Of a stretch of DNA of 8,227 nt, positions 1 to 6,890 are shown piece by piece. The stretch's first letter is position 1. The number at the start of each line of letters is the position of its first letter. Under the pieces are notes generated by a model. The model was not told the origin of the DNA and searched no databases. It worked only from the letters and a program-made list of their open reading frames with translations. The translations under genes were made by a program, and so were the position numbers. This DNA comes from Caryophanales bacterium UBA5455 (GTDB lineage Bacteria > Bacillota_I > Bacilli_A > RFN20 > CAG-826), in contig DIQT01000016.1 in assembly GCA_002427365.1 (NCBI GenBank), forward strand, positions 1 through 8,227, read 5' to 3'.

Positions 1-1523
1 ATTACTTAAAAGATTTAGGAATTAATGCTCTTTGGCTATCGCCGGTATATCCTTCGCCGAACTATGACTATGGATATGATATTAGTGACTATACCGATAT
101 TAACCCCGAATTTGGCACGCTTGAAGATATGAAAGAACTTTTCGCAGAAGCCAAAAAACGTGATATTAAAATCATCATGGATTTAGTCATTAACCATACC
201 TCAACAGAACATAAATGGTTTTTAGAAGCGATTAATAATCCTAATTCAAAATATCATGATTACTATATTTTCAAAAAAGGGAAAACTACAAAAAAAGGGA
301 AGAAACTTCCCCCAAATAACTGGGACTCAATGTTTATGGGCCCGGCCTGGGAATATATTGAAGCATTAGATGAATGGTATCTTCATTTATTTGCGAAAGA
401 ACAAGCCGACCTTAATTGGCGGAACCCCGCGGTTTATGAAGAAGTCGCTAAAATTATGCGCTTTTGGTTAGACTTAGGTGCGGCGGGTTTCCGCTGCGAC
501 GTTATTAACTTAATTTGGAAAGAATCATATGATGATGGGAAGAAGATTGTTTATTTAACAGGAAAAGAACATTATCTCTCGCAAACTAAATCCCATGAAA
601 TCTTAAAACGGCTTAATGAAGAAGTACTCGCCCCATATGATGCTTTTACGGTTGGTGAAACCTCGAATGTTACATTAGAAGCCGCTAAACAATATACCGA
701 TAATGAATTAACAACCGTCTTTCCGTTTGAACATATGGAAGCCGATAGTGTTATCTTACCCGTATGGAAAATTAAATATAAACCGAAATACATGATTAAG
801 ATTTTAGATAAATGGCAAGTTAACTTTAATGCGAACTGGGGCACACTCTTTTTTGAAAACCACGATCAACCTCGTTCTATTTCACGCTTTGGTAGTGAAA
901 ATAAATATTATTATGAATCCGGCACTGCGCTTGCGAATGTATTATTAACATTACGGGGCACGCCCTTTATTTATCAAGGTGAAGAAATTGGGATGATTAA
1001 TTATCCGTTTAAATCAATGGATTTAATTAAAGATGTTACGCATTTAGGTGTTTATAAGTTAATGCGTGAAAAATATCATATTCCGCATAAGATTGCGTTT
1101 AAATGGTCAACTAGTATTAGTCGCGACCACGCCCGAACACCAATGCAGTGGAGTAATGAACCAAATGCTGGCTTTACAAGTGGCACGCCATGGTTAGTAG
1201 TTAATGAAAGCTATCATAAAATTAACGCTAAGCAAAATCAAAAAGACGATCCAAGCATTTTAAAATACTATCAAGCATTACTTGCTTTACGCAAGAAACA
1301 TGTCGCATTACGTTATGGAACGTATACAAAATTACCTTCACATAAAGATGTATATGCTTATCTACGAAGTTATGAAGATGAAAAGATTCTGGTAGTTACG
1401 AATATGGGAGGAAAGAAGATTAAAAGTAAAGTCGATATGAAGGGTGAATTACTTTTATCTAATTATAAGACGCACGATGAAAGCATCCTTTCTCCCTACG
1501 AAACAAGAATTATTAAACTTTAA
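1..1523 (+). CDS. GH13 alpha-glucosidase, probably alpha-1,6-acting (5'-truncated by window edge)
   Basis: Hydrolyses alpha-glucosidic bonds of short oligosaccharides, presumably in the cytoplasm since intact relatives lack signal peptides. The frame is open from base 3, giving 506 residues; relatives are about 550, so roughly 45 N-terminal residues lie outside. An internal ATG at 129 is not the start, because upstream codons read ALWLSPVYPSPNYDYGYD, a conserved GH13 segment. Other conserved regions are visible: DLVINHTS (region I), GFRCDVINLI with the nucleophile Asp near residue 166 of the fragment, VGETSNV with the acid/base Glu near 219, and ENHDQPRS with the third catalytic Asp near 288. 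ARTPMQW and NAGFT follow. The Val after the nucleophile Asp is the residue associated with alpha-1,6 specificity (oligo-1,6-glucosidase, dextran glucosidase; also trehalose-6-phosphate hydrolase), whereas maltases usually have Ala or Thr. Exact substrate is unresolved. A strong terminator follows the TAA. Confidence 0.93.
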   Translation, partial: YLKDLGINALWLSPVYPSPNYDYGYDISDYTDINPEFGTLEDMKELFAEAKKRDIKIIMDLVINHTSTEHKWFLEAINNPNSKYHDYYIFKKGKTTKKGKKLPPNNWDSMFMGPAWEYIEALDEWYLHLFAKEQADLNWRNPAVYEEVAKIMRFWLDLGAAGFRCDVINLIWKESYDDGKKIVYLTGKEHYLSQTKSHEILKRLNEEVLAPYDAFTVGETSNVTLEAAKQYTDNELTTVFPFEHMEADSVILPVWKIKYKPKYMIKILDKWQVNFNANWGTLFFENHDQPRSISRFGSENKYYYESGTALANVLLTLRGTPFIYQGEEIGMINYPFKSMDLIKDVTHLGVYKLMREKYHIPHKIAFKWSTSISRDHARTPMQWSNEPNAGFTSGTPWLVVNESYHKINAKQNQKDDPSILKYYQALLALRKKHVALRYGTYTKLPSHKDVYAYLRSYEDEKILVVTNMGGKKIKSKVDMKGELLLSNYKTHDESILSPYETRIIKL

Positions 1524-1539
1524 AAGTAAATTAGTTATC

Positions 1540-1568
1540 AAGCCGTTTCCACCAAGAAGCGGCTTTTT
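1540..1568 (+). terminator. Rho-independent terminator after the alpha-glucosidase gene
   Basis: AAGCCGTTTC (1540-1549) pairs with GAAGCGGCTT (1556-1565) as a 10-bp stem with one G-U pair and loop CACCAA. A run of five T (1564-1568) overlaps the stem's end. It starts 17 nt past the stop codon of the alpha-glucosidase gene. Confidence 0.88.
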
Positions 1569-1712
1569 ATTTGGAATAAAGACATTATCGAACCATGTTA
1601 AACACAAAAAATAAAAAGAAAATAGTAAGAAATCCCAATAATACCCCAAAAAATAAGCAAATTCAGGGTAAGCTGAATGATTTTTATTTCATTATTAAAT
1701 AAAATTGTGTAA

Positions 1713-2485
1713 ATTAGAGCTGTTTTATTTGAACTTTTAGGGCTTATTTATGGTGATCGTGTGAAAATTTGGGTTAACCGGAACAATCATTATATGGCAG
1801 ATAATAGCGGATATATTTACATTAAAAGTTGGAACAACGAGATATAATCCAACCAGCTATATTGATGCTAACCAGATCACCATAACTATGCGTATTTTGA
1901 TATTTCTGAATCTGTTGTTACTGGAAAATCTGTTGGATTAACAATTGTGTATAGTAATGGTAACTATATAGCAATTGAAGTTGATGCTCAAACTTATACT
2001 GCTGCTGATAATAATAAAATATGGAAAGTTAATTACAATAGCAACAAATGGGTTTACACAAAAGGTGCAATTACGATCGAGTTAACGCTACGTTCCTTGC
2101 AAAAGTATTATTAGGTTATATGACTTGTAAGCCTAGTGTATCGAATGGATATCAGGCGTAGCCACAAATTGACGCTAATTTTATTCCTAGATCTATCGGA
2201 AACTGGAACGTTGAAGGAAACCTATCGAGTAATATGATTACTGACTTTGCAAATCAAAACTATGATAGTAGACGTGGAACAGGTGTTCAAGTTTACGCTT
2301 ATCAAAAATATCTTGGTTTACAAGCAATTAACGGCGCCGGTGTTGTTAGTGGATCCATTTCACACGGTGAAAATGTCACAACCGCTAATGAAGCGCTCTT
2401 TACAATTGTTATTGCTTCATTAGGTATTGCAACACACGCGGGTGTCTATTACTTTAAAAAAAAGAAAAACTGCGTAGTTAGTTGA
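1713..2485 (+). pseudogene. Decayed C-terminal part of a secreted, membrane-anchored surface protein
   Basis: Protein-like sequence continues across changing frames. Bases 1713-1844 (frame 3) read GDRVKIWVNRNNHYMADNS and on to SWNNEI, then TAA at 1845. About 1843-1883 (frame 1) reads YNPTSYIDANQIT. From 1881 (frame 3) it reads NYAYFDISESVVTGKSVG through NNKIWKVNYNSNKWVYTKGA. From about 2075 (frame 2) it reads VNATFLAKVLLGYMTC, hits an in-frame TAG at 2159, and continues to the TGA at 2483. The C-terminus has a hydrophobic stretch (FTIVIASLGIATHAGVYYF) followed by KKKK, typical of a C-terminal membrane anchor. That makes at least three frameshifts plus one stop. No signal peptide or plausible N-terminus is seen, so only the C-terminal part remains. 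The Trp/Tyr/Asn-rich, beta-strand-like text suggests extracellular binding modules, as in large surface proteins of Mollicutes-like bacteria (inference). The open stretch 2234-2485 alone has no good ribosome binding site and is not treated as a gene. Bases 1570-1712 upstream hold no recognisable gene. Confidence 0.75.
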
Positions 2486-2494
2486 AAGTAAAAT

Positions 2495-2525
2495 AAAAGC
2501 CACTGAGTTAATCGGTGGCTTTTTT
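2495..2525. terminator. Bidirectional terminator between convergent units
   Basis: AAAAGCCACTGA (2495-2506) pairs with TCGGTGGCTTTT (2512-2523), including one G-U pair, with loop GTTAA. A run of T (2520-2525) follows on the + strand. The complement ends in TTTTATTTTA, so it can also stop - strand transcription arriving from the gene at 2544-2891. It lies 10 nt past the pseudogene's stop codon. Confidence 0.85.
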
Positions 2526-2543
2526 ACTTGGAAGAAAGAATTT

Positions 2544-2891
2544 TTATTTATTAGTTTCGTTTGTAAAGATATCGGGATGTTCGTTTATAAAGTCAAACTT
2601 CATAACAACATTATCATATTCAGCTTTATTCGCCATCTTTTTGGAAGCGTGTAACCCCCAAACAAGAAAGAAAATAAAAAAGATGATAGAACAAATAATC
2701 GAAACAATTAATAACCATAATACTGGTTGATGTTCGATATAGTATTTTAAAACCGCCCAAACAATAAAAAGAATAGCGGTCACCGCAGAAGCAATTGAAA
2801 GCCATCCAAAGGTGTTTTGTTTCTTTTGAAGTCTAATTAATTCACTTTCATATTTAGCGAGAATTTCTTTTTGTTCATCTGTATATGCCAT
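2544..2891 (-). CDS. Small membrane protein with two predicted helices, family not recognised
   Basis: This encodes 115 residues that I cannot assign to a family. Residues 5-26 are charged and probably helical (DEQKEILAKYESELIRLQKK). Two hydrophobic segments follow at about 28-49 and 57-80, separated by a short polar turn (YYIEHQPV). A charged tail of about 35 residues (HASKKMANKAEYDNVVMKFD) ends the protein. Lys residues at the ends of both hydrophobic segments suggest a helical hairpin with N- and C-termini in the cytoplasm (inference). The start is supported by GAGGT 7 nt before the ATG and by a TATAAT box about 22 nt upstream. It is transcribed divergently from the operon at 3025 and convergently towards the pseudogene, and ends at a shared terminator. 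Coding is supported by the ribosome binding site, the promoter and the coherent membrane pattern; a + strand frame over the same bases (2515-2730) is a shadow. Confidence 0.8.
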   Translation of the reverse strand: MAYTDEQKEILAKYESELIRLQKKQNTFGWLSIASAVTAILFIVWAVLKYYIEHQPVLWLLIVSIICSIIFFIFFLVWGLHASKKMANKAEYDNVVMKFDFINEHPDIFTNETNK

Positions 2892-2913
2892 GCCTTACCT
2901 CAACATTAAAATT

Positions 2914-2919
2914 ATTATA
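2914..2919 (-). promoter_or_regulatory. Probable -10 box for the two-helix membrane protein gene
   Basis: The - strand reads TATAAT here, 22 nt before the ATG at 2891, with a ribosome binding site in between (GAGGT). No good -35 hexamer is visible at normal spacing; AAGGAA lies 17 nt upstream. The perfect -10 and its position are the only support. Confidence 0.45.
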
Positions 2920-2940
2920 ACTCTTTTTTAATTAGTTTCC

Positions 2941-2972
2941 TTAAAAGGTAGTAAAACCAATCACCTTTTTAA
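2941..2972. repeat. Inverted repeat in the divergent intergenic region
   Basis: AAAAGGT (2943-2949) and ACCTTTT (2963-2969) are perfect inverted copies around a 13-nt centre, with TTAA-like flanks allowing slightly more pairing. The repeat lies upstream of both divergent -10 boxes, where an operator would be expected. It could instead be a weak hairpin, because the stem is AT-rich. No regulator can be named. Confidence 0.4.
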
Positions 2973-2990
2973 GTAAACGCCCGCTTCGTA

Positions 2991-2999
2991 TGGTATAAT
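2991..2999 (+). promoter_or_regulatory. Extended -10 promoter of the dCMP deaminase-ECF operon
   Basis: TGGTATAAT is a perfect -10 hexamer with the TGN extension. It ends 25 nt before the ATG at 3025, so the leader would be only about 18-20 nt. The -35 region is poor, which the extended -10 can compensate for. The ribosome binding site GAGGTGA (3012-3018) follows. Confidence 0.7.
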
Positions 3000-3024
3000 A
3001 TTGCCGATTATGAGGTGAAGGAAG

Positions 3025-3510
3025 ATGGAAGAAAAAAGAACAAATTATGTATCGTGGGATGAATACTTTATGGGTGTTGCCTTTTTATCAAGTATGCGTT
3101 CCAAAGACCCTTCGACCCAAGTCGGAAGTGTCATTGTAGATACCGATCATAAAATCGTTAGCTTAGGTTATAACGGCATGCCTAGTGGTATTGATGATAA
3201 TTTAGTTCCCTGGGGTCATGGTGATGGATTAGACTCTAAATACTTATATGTTTGTCATGCGGAATTTAACGCTGTGTTAAATGTTCGCGGCGGGGCCTCT
3301 ATAAAAGGATGTACTCTTTATTCAACATTATTTCCGTGTAATGAATGCGCAAAAGCAATTATTCAATCCGGAATTAAAGAAGTTGTTTATGCTTCAGATA
3401 AATATAATGGTGAATTATCTTTCCAAGCATCTCGACGCCTTTTTGATCTCGCGGGTATTAAATACCGTGTGTATGATGGAAGACTGCCAGAAATCGCCTA
3501 TAGAAAGTAG
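3025..3510 (+). CDS. dCMP deaminase (ComEB-like, zinc-dependent)
   Basis: Deaminates dCMP to dUMP, feeding thymidylate synthase in the cytoplasm. The 161-residue length is normal for the family. The zinc/catalytic signature is complete: HAE at residues 78-80 (His78 ligand, Glu80 proton shuttle) and PCNEC at 104-108 (Cys105 and Cys108 ligands). The N-terminal DPSTQVGSVIVD (28-39) and GYNGMPSG (48-55) are characteristic of deoxycytidylate deaminases rather than of cytidine or tRNA-adenosine deaminases. The ATG has a strong ribosome binding site, GAGGTGA, 6 nt upstream. It is the first gene after the extended -10 promoter and ends 6 nt before ecfA1, so it probably leads the operon. A ComEB-type late-competence annotation would be by homology only; no competence gene is nearby. 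Confidence 0.93.
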   Translation: MEEKRTNYVSWDEYFMGVAFLSSMRSKDPSTQVGSVIVDTDHKIVSLGYNGMPSGIDDNLVPWGHGDGLDSKYLYVCHAEFNAVLNVRGGASIKGCTLYSTLFPCNECAKAIIQSGIKEVVYASDKYNGELSFQASRRLFDLAGIKYRVYDGRLPEIAYRK

Positions 3511-3516
3511 TTATTA

Positions 3517-4338
3517 ATGGATAATATTGCAATTAAAATTGATCATCTTAGCTTCGGTTATGAAAAAAATGTCGATGTTATTAACGACATCTCTTTAAGC
3601 ATACCCGCGAGTAAATATATTTCGATTATTGGTCATAATGGTTCAGGAAAATCCACACTTGCGAAATTAATTCTTGGTTTATTAGAAGCCAAAGAAGGCA
3701 CAATTGAAATCTTTGGTAAAGAATTAAACGCGGATAATGTTGCGGATATTCGTAAGGACTTAGGGATTGTCTTTCAAAACCCCGATAACCAATTTGTTGG
3801 GGCAACAGTCGCGGATGATATTGCTTTTGGTTTAGAAAACCGACAAGTCCCGCACGAAGATATGCAAGCAATAATTGAAGAAGTCGCTACAAAAGTTCAT
3901 ATGGAAGATTTCTTAAGCAAAGAACCAGTTAACTTAAGTGGTGGCCAAAAACAACGGGTCGCAATCGCGGGTGTCCTCGCAATGAATCCCAAAATTATTG
4001 TTTTTGATGAAGCAACAGCGATGCTTGATCCGCGCGGCAAACGGGAAATTCGTGAACTTATTGTTAAGATGAAAGACGCTAATCCAGAGTTAACGCTTAT
4101 TTCAATTACACATGATATTGAAGAAGCGAACCTTAGTGATTTAATTTACGTGATGAATGAAGGAAAAATTATTTTTAGTGGAACGCCGGAAGAAGTTTTT
4201 GCTAACCGCGCCGAACTCGAAAAGATTCGCCTTGATTTACCATTCTTTTATAAATTTAAAGCCGCATTACTTGAACAAGGACTACCCGTTGAAAGTTGTC
4301 ATGATTTAACGAGTTTGGTGAGTTATTTATGTCAGTAA
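3517..4338 (+). CDS. ecfA1: ECF transporter ATPase EcfA1 (CbiO-type)
   Basis: One of two ABC ATPases that power vitamin/micronutrient uptake as an EcfA1-EcfA2-EcfT module on the inner face of the membrane. All ABC motifs are intact: Walker A GHNGSGKST (39-47), Q-loop in VFQNPDNQ (Gln87), signature LSGGQKQR (140-147), Walker B IIVFDEAT with Asp164 and catalytic Glu165, D-loop MLDP, and switch His199 in THD. FQNPDNQ and the tail after residue 240 are typical of EcfA1. The 273 residues are normal length. The start is fixed by the N-terminal IKIDHLSFGYE, although the ribosome binding site is weak (AGAAAG-like); translation probably depends on ribosomes finishing the deaminase 6 nt upstream. Its end overlaps ecfA2 by 10 nt. 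Confidence 0.95.
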   Translation: MDNIAIKIDHLSFGYEKNVDVINDISLSIPASKYISIIGHNGSGKSTLAKLILGLLEAKEGTIEIFGKELNADNVADIRKDLGIVFQNPDNQFVGATVADDIAFGLENRQVPHEDMQAIIEEVATKVHMEDFLSKEPVNLSGGQKQRVAIAGVLAMNPKIIVFDEATAMLDPRGKREIRELIVKMKDANPELTLISITHDIEEANLSDLIYVMNEGKIIFSGTPEEVFANRAELEKIRLDLPFFYKFKAALLEQGLPVESCHDLTSLVSYLCQ

Positions 4339-5279
4339 CATTTAAACATGTGAATTTTACATATTCACCCCGTTCACCATTTGAATATGAAGCACTCCGT
4401 GATATTAATTTACTTATGGAAGGGCATCATTTTAGCGCAATTGTTGGTCATACTGGCTCAGGGAAATCAACACTCGTTCAATTAATTAATGCTTTGTTAT
4501 TACCATCAACGGGGATCGTCGCGGTTGATGATGAATTAATTGTTAGTAATAAGAAATATTTAAAGAAACTAAAAAAGACGATTGATAAACCAAAAAAACA
4601 TAGTGAAGAAGATATTATCCTAGCGAAACAACTTCTAGCTTTTAGTGAAAATAAAAAAACATTCGCAGTAAAATCATTACGGAAAAAAGTCGGGATGGTT
4701 TTTCAATTTCCTGAATATCAACTCTTTGAAGAAACAGTCGAAAAAGATGTTGCCTTTGGTCCACGAAACTTTGGTGTTAATAAAATAGATGCAATTAAAC
4801 TTGGCCACGCTGCCTTAGCAAAAGTTGGCTTAGATGAAAGTTATTATGATCGTTCACCGTTTGAACTTTCCGGTGGAGAACGCCGCCGGGTCGCGATTGC
4901 AGGTATTTTAGCAATTGAACCAGACTTATTAATTTTAGATGAACCCACCGCAGGACTTGATCCTCTTGGCGCAAAAGCGATGATGGAATTATTTAATGAA
5001 ATATATGAAGCGGGCACATCAATTATTTTAGTTACGCACGATATGGATATTGTTTTACGCCACGCAAGTAATGTTATTGTGATGGATAAGGGCCAAATCG
5101 TTAAAGAAAGTAATCCAATTGCCTTATTTGGCGAAGATACCGAACAATATAGTTTAGAATCACCCGTCTTATTTGAAGTGAGTAAAACGCTTATTAAAGC
5201 GGGTTATGATATTGAAATTACCAAAATTCAAAATGAAAATGATTTAGCAAAAGCTATATCCTTAGGAAGGAAGCGCTAA
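4329..5279 (+). CDS. ecfA2: ECF transporter ATPase EcfA2 (CbiO-type) with a Lys-rich insert
   Basis: Second ATPase of the ECF module, expected to pair with EcfA1. Motifs: Walker A GHTGSGKST (40-48), Q-loop in VFQFPEYQLF (Gln126), signature LSGGERRR (180-187), Walker B LILDEPT (Asp204, Glu205) and His237 in VTHD. FQFPEYQLFEET marks it as EcfA2 rather than EcfA1. At 316 residues it is about 25-35 longer than usual; the extra length lies between Walker A and the Q-loop, about 72-115, and is rich in Lys (KKYLKKLKKTIDKPKKHSEE). Similar extensions occur in Mollicutes homologues as far as I recall. The ATG lies inside the end of ecfA1 with GGTGAG 6 nt upstream, and the TAA overlaps the ecfT ATG by one base, so translation is probably coupled. 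Confidence 0.95.
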   Translation: MSVTFKHVNFTYSPRSPFEYEALRDINLLMEGHHFSAIVGHTGSGKSTLVQLINALLLPSTGIVAVDDELIVSNKKYLKKLKKTIDKPKKHSEEDIILAKQLLAFSENKKTFAVKSLRKKVGMVFQFPEYQLFEETVEKDVAFGPRNFGVNKIDAIKLGHAALAKVGLDESYYDRSPFELSGGERRRVAIAGILAIEPDLLILDEPTAGLDPLGAKAMMELFNEIYEAGTSIILVTHDMDIVLRHASNVIVMDKGQIVKESNPIALFGEDTEQYSLESPVLFEVSKTLIKAGYDIEITKIQNENDLAKAISLGRKR

Positions 5280-6145
5280 TGAAAGATATTACTTTAGGCC
5301 GCTACGTTCCTCATAATTCCTTTGTTCACCGGATTGATGCAAGAATTAAACTTTTTGCGACCATCGCGGTGATGGTTTTAATTTTCTTTCGCTTTGGAGC
5401 GGTTCCTGGGTTAGCGACGGACACACCACTTGAAACATATGCATTAAGTTTAATCATGTATGCTTCAATTGGACTCTTTATTTTTATTCTCTTAAAAGTT
5501 TCGCATATTAAAATTCGCGCTTTATTCCGTCAATTAAAATCATTATGGTTTATGATTTTCTTTTTATTAATTATTAACTTATTTACATATAGCATTCCAA
5601 ATGATACGCCTGCTTTTGTTTTATTTGGGTATGAATTTATGTGGGGACCAATTATTCAAACATTTTATATTTTCTTCCGGTTAGTCTTATTACTCGCGTT
5701 AACAATGGTGTTAACCGGAACAACAAGACCACTTGACTTAACATATGCCCTCGAATGGTATATGCATCCTTTAAAAGTCATTCGCTTCCCCGTTCATGAA
5801 ATTGCGATGACAATTTCCTTAGCTTTACGCTTTATTCCAACGTTACTAGATGAAACGGGCCGCATTATGAAAGCTCAAGAAAGTCGTGGGGTTGATTATA
5901 AAAAAGGCAAGATTAAAGAAAAACTTCGGGCCATTGTTTCATTAATTGTTCCCTTATTCATAAGTGCCTTTCAACGAAGTGATGATTTAACAAATGCGAT
6001 GGAAGCTCGTGGTTATAATCCACAAGGTGTTCGGAGTAGATACCGCGTTCTTAAGTGGCGGGGCGCGGACACAATTGCGTTAATTTGTGTCTTACTTGTG
6101 TTGGGTGGGTTTATTGCTATTCGAGTAATATTCCCTCCATTATAG
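5279..6145 (+). CDS. ecfT: ECF transporter transmembrane coupling protein EcfT
   Basis: Membrane protein linking the EcfA ATPases to substrate-binding S components. The N-terminal GRYVPHNSFVHRIDARIKL is a strong family signature. Several hydrophobic helices follow (about 24-40, 55-73, 90-106, 124-147 and 265-285). The cytoplasmic coupling domain carries the two short helices that dock on the ATPases: SRG at 202-204 in AQESRGVDY, and ARG at 243-245 in AMEARGYN. The first is normally Ala-Arg-Gly, so Ser is a mild variation; the Arg is kept. SLALRFIPTLLDET (180-193) is also typical. The 288 residues run somewhat longer than the usual 265 or so, partly from a loop near 40-55. AGGAAGG precedes the ATG, which overlaps the ecfA2 stop as TAATG. 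Confidence 0.95.
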   Translation: MKDITLGRYVPHNSFVHRIDARIKLFATIAVMVLIFFRFGAVPGLATDTPLETYALSLIMYASIGLFIFILLKVSHIKIRALFRQLKSLWFMIFFLLIINLFTYSIPNDTPAFVLFGYEFMWGPIIQTFYIFFRLVLLLALTMVLTGTTRPLDLTYALEWYMHPLKVIRFPVHEIAMTISLALRFIPTLLDETGRIMKAQESRGVDYKKGKIKEKLRAIVSLIVPLFISAFQRSDDLTNAMEARGYNPQGVRSRYRVLKWRGADTIALICVLLVLGGFIAIRVIFPPL

Positions 6146-6158
6146 GAAGTAACAGATT

Positions 6159-6890
6159 ATGCGCTACTTATTAACAATCGCCTATGATGGCACAAACTAT
6201 AATGGCTGGCAACGTCAACCTGATAAGAAAACGATCCAAGGGGAAATTGAAGCGGTTTTATCAAGGATTTTAAATGTTGATACACAAATTCATGGATCCG
6301 GCAGAACGGACGCTGGTGTGCACGCTTATGCCCAAACCGCCCACTTTGATTGTGAAGATGAATTAGATATCGAAAAATTTCGCTATAGCTTAAATGCTCT
6401 CTTACCAAAAGATATTGTTATTTCTTCTTTACGACCTGTTGATGAAGCGTTTCACGCTCGCTATGATGCGAAAAAGAAACATTATCAATATTTAATTGTT
6501 AATGAGGAAAGAACACCGTTTTTACGTGACCAAGTATTATTTCTTCATCAAAAGCTTGATTTACTTATTTTAAAAGAAAATCTTGCGAAATTTAAAGGGG
6601 TCCATAACTTTCAAAATTTCACTACGAAGGACGAGGATGAATTTGCTTTTGTTCGGGAAATATACCATACTGAAGTACGAAAAGACGGCGATTTATTAAC
6701 GATTTTATTTGTTGGTGAAGGCTTTATGCGTGCCCAAATTCGCTTAATGGTGGGTGCGTTAATTGGTGTGAGTCTAGGTAAGTTACATAGTGACTATATC
6801 GACACAAATTTAGACCCTGGGGGGCCCCGTTCAACAATTAGTGAAAAAGCACCCGCACAAGGTTTATATTTATTAGGAGTAGATTATTAA
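6159..6890 (+). CDS. truA: tRNA pseudouridine(38-40) synthase TruA
   Basis: Isomerises uridine to pseudouridine at positions 38-40 of the tRNA anticodon arm. The catalytic Asp51 is in the signature GSGRTDAGVHAYAQ (46-59). The N-terminal AYDGTNYNGWQRQP and the C-terminal FMRAQIRLMVGALIGVSLGK match the two-lobed TruA fold. The 243-residue length matches Bacillota homologues. The stretch LDPGGPRSTISEKAPAQGLY corresponds to the conserved end, where the usual motif is closer to a.pTAPa.GLyL, so it is slightly divergent. The ATG has AGGAAG 9 nt upstream and follows ecfT by 13 nt; truA downstream of ecfT is a common Bacillota arrangement. The stop overlaps the next start by one base. Confidence 0.96.
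   Translation: MRYLLTIAYDGTNYNGWQRQPDKKTIQGEIEAVLSRILNVDTQIHGSGRTDAGVHAYAQTAHFDCEDELDIEKFRYSLNALLPKDIVISSLRPVDEAFHARYDAKKKHYQYLIVNEERTPFLRDQVLFLHQKLDLLILKENLAKFKGVHNFQNFTTKDEDEFAFVREIYHTEVRKDGDLLTILFVGEGFMRAQIRLMVGALIGVSLGKLHSDYIDTNLDPGGPRSTISEKAPAQGLYLLGVDY

Noticed and set aside
572..844. Minus-strand open frames at 572-844, 1455-1649, 3626-3871, 6157-6408 and 7717-7944, and a + strand frame at 2515-2730
   Set aside because: All lie opposite or across well-supported genes, have no ribosome binding sites of note and show no recognisable protein features.
1661..1685. Hairpin ATTCAG/CTGAAT followed by TTTTT, possible second terminator
   Set aside because: The stem has only 6 AT-rich base pairs, and a far stronger terminator lies just upstream at 1540-1568.
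1595..1702. Short open frame starting MLNTKNKKKIVRNPN, considered as the pseudogene's N-terminus
   Set aside because: The Lys-rich start is not followed by a hydrophobic signal core, no good ribosome binding site is present, and nothing links it to the later frames.
1748..1885. 11-bp perfect inverted repeat TTATGGTGATC/GATCACCATAA, 116 nt apart, as possible mobile-element ends
   Set aside because: There is no target-site duplication, the repeat does not extend, and protein-like sequence runs through both arms. A chance match is plausible at this length in AT-rich DNA.
2234..2485. 83-residue open frame as a stand-alone gene
   Set aside because: Its text continues upstream past the TAG at 2159 in the same frame, and the ATG lacks a ribosome binding site, so it is the tail of the pseudogene.
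3508..3519. Possible readthrough fusion of the deaminase to EcfA1, since both are in the same frame around TAG-TTA-TTA-ATG
   Set aside because: There is no readthrough context or structure, both proteins are complete families on their own, and same-frame spacing occurs by chance one time in three.
6821..6828. GGGGCCCC palindrome, striking in AT-rich DNA
   Set aside because: It lies within truA codons for Gly-Gly-Pro near the conserved C-terminus, and no other signal is associated with it.
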